The notes under the pieces: generated by a model
The model's input: only the letters and a program-made list of their open reading frames with translations
Told to the model about the DNA's origin: nothing
The model's database searches: none
Shown: positions 41,851 to 43,861 of the stretch, piece after piece
Layout of the letters: every line of letters starts with the position of its first letter
Position numbering within the stretch: the stretch's first letter is position 1
Position numbers and translations under genes: made by a program
DNA from: Candidatus Sumerlaeota bacterium
Lineage (GTDB): Bacteria; Sumerlaeota; Sumerlaeia; SLMS01; JAHLLQ01
Direction of reading: 5' to 3'
NCBI GenBank assembly: GCA_021772755.1
Contig: JAJFLJ010000224.1
Coordinates: 1 to 43,861, forward strand
Length of the DNA: 43,861 bases

Positions 41851-42141
41851 GAAGTACCGCCCCCGGTTTTTTGGAAGAAAGTGAGCCGAAGCACCTGTAA
41901 CGAGCGATGTCAGGTATCAGGGTCGCGGCGTGGCCTGCAAGGCTTTTCGGAATTTCGCCCGGAGTGGGGGATAAGCATTGTAACCCGTTTATTATCAGCC
42001 ATGCGAGGCGAGGCCCTTGGTGGTCAAAAGGCTGCGGAAACCACCCCTTTCCCCAGGCTCAAGTCTTCTCTTTTCAACTTTGTACGAGTGGCGAAAGGAT
42101 CGGTGAAAAAAAAGCTCGGGAAACCCTGTCCAGCCGAATAT

Positions 42142-42169
42142 CACGGGAATTTCACGGGCCTTCTACGGG
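42142..42169 (+). repeat. Three short direct repeats at 11-base spacing
   Basis: CACGGG occurs at 42142 and 42153, and TACGGG at 42164, each within a TNACGGG context. The exact 11-base steps put the copies on the same face of the helix, as expected for co-operative binding sites or iterons. They are close to dnaA, but no protein is known to bind this sequence from what I can see. Confidence 0.5.
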
Positions 42170-42292
42170 CCCGCTACAGCCCTCCGGGCTCTGGTCCTTG
42201 GACGGCCTAGGTCGCTTCCGGGGTCGAAGGGGGCGGGCGGCAGTCAGGCGAAGGTAGGTCGCATGGAGAAGTGATCGAGAGGTCGTTCCGTT

Positions 42293-42534
42293 GCCCCCGA
42301 AAGGGGGCGAACTCGGGTAGCCGCAGGTGAGGCCAAAGGCCGATCCTGCGGTATGCCGGCAATGGTGCTGCGGCCCCAATGGGGCCGAACCATGCGGACT
42401 TCGCACACGACATCGAGAACGCGGTTCGCCTCCTTCGGAGACGCCCCTTAATCCGTCGCTTTCCGCAGGTTCCCTCGGCCCTGTCGGGCCTTCGCTCACC
42501 TGCGGCTACCCACAATCAGCCGCGTTCGCGGCTG
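42293..42534. repeat. Hairpin cluster with a perfect 17-nt inverted repeat
   Basis: The arms at 42315-42331 (GGGTAGCCGCAGGTGAG) and 42495-42511 are exact reverse complements. Within or beside them lie local hairpins: GCCCCC-GAAA-GGGGGC (42293-42308), CGGCCCC-AAT-GGGGCCG (42371-42387), GGCCC-TGTC-GGGCC (42477-42490) and CAGCCGCG-TT-CGCGGCTG (42517-42534). The density is unlike any other part of the window. It may be a REP-like or miniature mobile element, a structured RNA, or a chromosomal domain marker. Confidence 0.6.
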
Positions 42535-42814
42535 TCTTTGGGAGAAGGAACGCGGGCTCCTTCGGGGGACTACCGAAGGAAGATGGTGACAGCATGAGCC
42601 GATCGCGCTTCACAGCGGATCGGGACTGCCGGGAATCGCCCCGTTTCCCATAGTAGGGACATCCATGCGGGGACCCCTGGGCTTGCCCGCAACGCACGGG
42701 AACAAAGCCAAGATGCGCCCCCGTGCGCGCAGGAGTTCGGGTAACGCTTGCGGCAAGGTCGATATCCAGGATGATCGCCGCTGGAAATTCCGAAGCATCC
42801 AAGGAGACATCGTC

Positions 42815-43861
42815 ATGCCCCCCTTGCTGGACGGACTCGACGAGACGTATCGGACGGATTTGGAGCGGATCACGGCTCCCATGACGAAAATCTACAATGC
42901 CCTGCTAAGGAGGCTTTCAAAGGCGGCCTCCGAGGAAGAGTACTTCGAGATCTACACGAGATTCGCGGTGCGACAGACGGGGACGGCACTCATATTCGAA
43001 GGGGCGCTCCTGGAGTGCGACATGGAACACCTTCCCCGGATCGGCTACTACCAGTCACCCGTGGTCTATTTGGCGTATGTGTCGGAGAGCGCGTTGCGAG
43101 AGGAGATGAATTCTGGTTCTGAATTCCTGCGTGAGAGGCGGGCCAAGGTCGCGTTGTCCCGGACGGACGAAGATCTCGACGAGGATCTCAGTTATTCGAT
43201 ATACTACGGTCTAGTGACTAATTTCTGGGGCCTCCACCTGTATGAGGAATCCCTGCGGGAGGAGGTCTTCAACGACATCTTCTTCAATCCGAAACGAACT
43301 CCTTTCGGAGACATATCGAACGCCAAGTCCGACGGAATGGATGCTCTCCGGCGCGCCATCGGAATGCTGATGCTCGACCGGCCCGCTCCCGCCCGCTCCC
43401 TGATCGAGCAGCTTGTCAAGTGGTACGGTGACGGCGATTCCACCTCGGGAAGCTACCCCTTGAATCATCTTCTCGGCAAGCCGTACCCGTATCACCTGGC
43501 CTTTATGGTCGATTGCTGGTATCGGGCGAAGCTCGCTTCGGACAGATCGGAGCAGCGGGATTGGGCCCAGAAGGCCATGAAGTTCCAGTTTCTTGCGCGG
43601 TCCAAGTGCAGGGCACACTACAGCTCGATATATCGAGCCGGCTCGATCTCCCTGGGTCTTTCGTTCGCGATCGAGTTCGATCTGCATCCGGAATGGGTCA
43701 GGTTGGTGCTACAGGGGGACCAGGAATGCGTTCTGGACTCGAATCGCGCGGCTTACCTCCGCGCCCGCGAACTGAACGTCTGGAACCGCACGCCGGACGC
43801 AAACTGGCCGTCCAGCGACCACGTTCTTAAACTAGGTAGCGAGATTCGCACTGAGATGGCC
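42815..43861 (+). CDS. Hypothetical protein (partial, open at right edge)
   Basis: I translated this frame from ATG 42815; it stays open for 349 codons to the end of the window. AAGGAG lies 8 bases upstream. I do not recognise the family. The product is mostly helical and soluble, with many aromatic and acidic residues (EEEYFEIYTRFAVRQTG, YYGLVTNFWGLHLYEES, LGKPYPYHLAFMVDCWYR), no signal peptide and no membrane helix. It uses ATA, CTA, AGA and AGG codons and AT-ending codons far more than its GC-rich neighbours, which suggests foreign origin. It lies beyond the hairpin cluster, divergent from dnaA. Confidence 0.75.
   Translation, partial: MPPLLDGLDETYRTDLERITAPMTKIYNALLRRLSKAASEEEYFEIYTRFAVRQTGTALIFEGALLECDMEHLPRIGYYQSPVVYLAYVSESALREEMNSGSEFLRERRAKVALSRTDEDLDEDLSYSIYYGLVTNFWGLHLYEESLREEVFNDIFFNPKRTPFGDISNAKSDGMDALRRAIGMLMLDRPAPARSLIEQLVKWYGDGDSTSGSYPLNHLLGKPYPYHLAFMVDCWYRAKLASDRSEQRDWAQKAMKFQFLARSKCRAHYSSIYRAGSISLGLSFAIEFDLHPEWVRLVLQGDQECVLDSNRAAYLRARELNVWNRTPDANWPSSDHVLKLGSEIRTEMA

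Larger units (their letters stand above)
41851..42814. other. Long intergenic region upstream of dnaA, candidate origin or regulatory region
   Basis: No convincing gene lies here; short frames through it are Arg/Pro-rich and follow the hairpins. On the dnaA strand, TACAAT (41977-41982) and GATAAT (41991-41996) could be -10 boxes, and TTATCCCCC (41966-41974) is two mismatches from a DnaA box. An AT-richer stretch (42060-42115) includes a run of eight A. Phased repeats lie at 42142-42169 and a hairpin cluster at 42293-42534. I did not find a set of perfect DnaA boxes, so an origin is only possible. Confidence 0.35.

Noticed and set aside
42327-42653. A 108-codon plus-strand frame in the hairpin cluster
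   Set aside because: Its sequence (Pro, Arg, Gly and Cys-rich) follows the hairpins and inverted repeat; no ribosome-binding site.
1-43861. CRISPR arrays, tRNA and rRNA genes, insertion sequences
   Set aside because: I saw no regularly spaced repeats of CRISPR type, no tRNA cloverleaf or rRNA signature, and no transposase or integrase protein. Tandem repeats at 14.9 kb are coding.

Overview
The window is a GC-rich, gene-dense stretch of a Gram-negative bacterial chromosome. The envelope and export genes are consistent with two membranes: an LptF/G-type permease, lipoproteins, LolD/MacB-type ABC genes, three peptidoglycan amidases and type II secretion pseudopilins. Thrombospondin type-3 proteins, a golvesin-like amidase, GldA/F/G-like genes and unnamed secreted families point to an uncultivated lineage of the Planctomycetes/Sumerlaeota/Hydrogenedentota kind. 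That placement is inference from gene content; no rRNA or other phylogenetic marker was analysed.

Layout. 0-2.3 kb (minus): tig-clpP-clpP, cut by the left edge. 2.5-4.8 kb (plus): rpsF-ssb-rpsR-rplI with a promoter, a leader hairpin and a terminator; all three ribosomal proteins carry long low-complexity tails. 4.9-6.9 kb (plus): an LptF/LptG permease, then a low-molecular-weight phosphatase fused to a histone H1-like Lys/Ala/Pro tail. 7-11.3 kb (minus): a large exported amidase-like protein with a golvesin-like insertion, and an overlapping pair of unrecognised genes. 11.5-14.2 kb (plus): a GH38 alpha-mannosidase. 14.3-19.3 kb (plus): a two-gene secreted cassette present twice (Ca-binding TSP3 protein plus glycine-rich protein), the first copy followed by an exported ChbG/YdjC-like deacetylase. 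19.3-22 kb (minus): an amidase_2 lipoprotein with a BatD-like tail and an uncharacterised secreted protein. 22-23.5 kb (plus): a polytopic membrane protein. 23.6-25.4 kb (minus): dnaG.

25.5-31 kb (minus) reads as one operon: Cys-rich exported protein, membrane-fusion protein, LolD-like ATPase, two FtsX-type permeases and a Cys-motif lipoprotein. It looks like a trans-envelope system, possibly for metal. 31.4-32.6 kb (plus) is an AMIN/amidase_3 protein. 32.6-39.3 kb (minus) is a tightly overlapping chain: GT2 glycosyltransferase, purine nucleoside phosphorylase, GldA-like ATPase, GldF-like permease, GldG-like protein and a DUF4340 protein. 39.3-41.9 kb (minus): two GspG-like pseudopilins and dnaA.

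Upstream of dnaA lies about 960 bp without a convincing gene. It holds helically phased short repeats and a cluster of hairpins bracketed by a perfect 17-nt inverted repeat. After it, an unrecognised gene with unusually AT-rich codons runs off the right edge. The candidates most worth following as undescribed systems are the duplicated TSP3/glycine-rich cassette with its F-x(3)-N repeats, the Cys-rich ABC efflux-like operon, the phosphatase-H1 fusion, and the hairpin cluster plus orphan gene next to dnaA.
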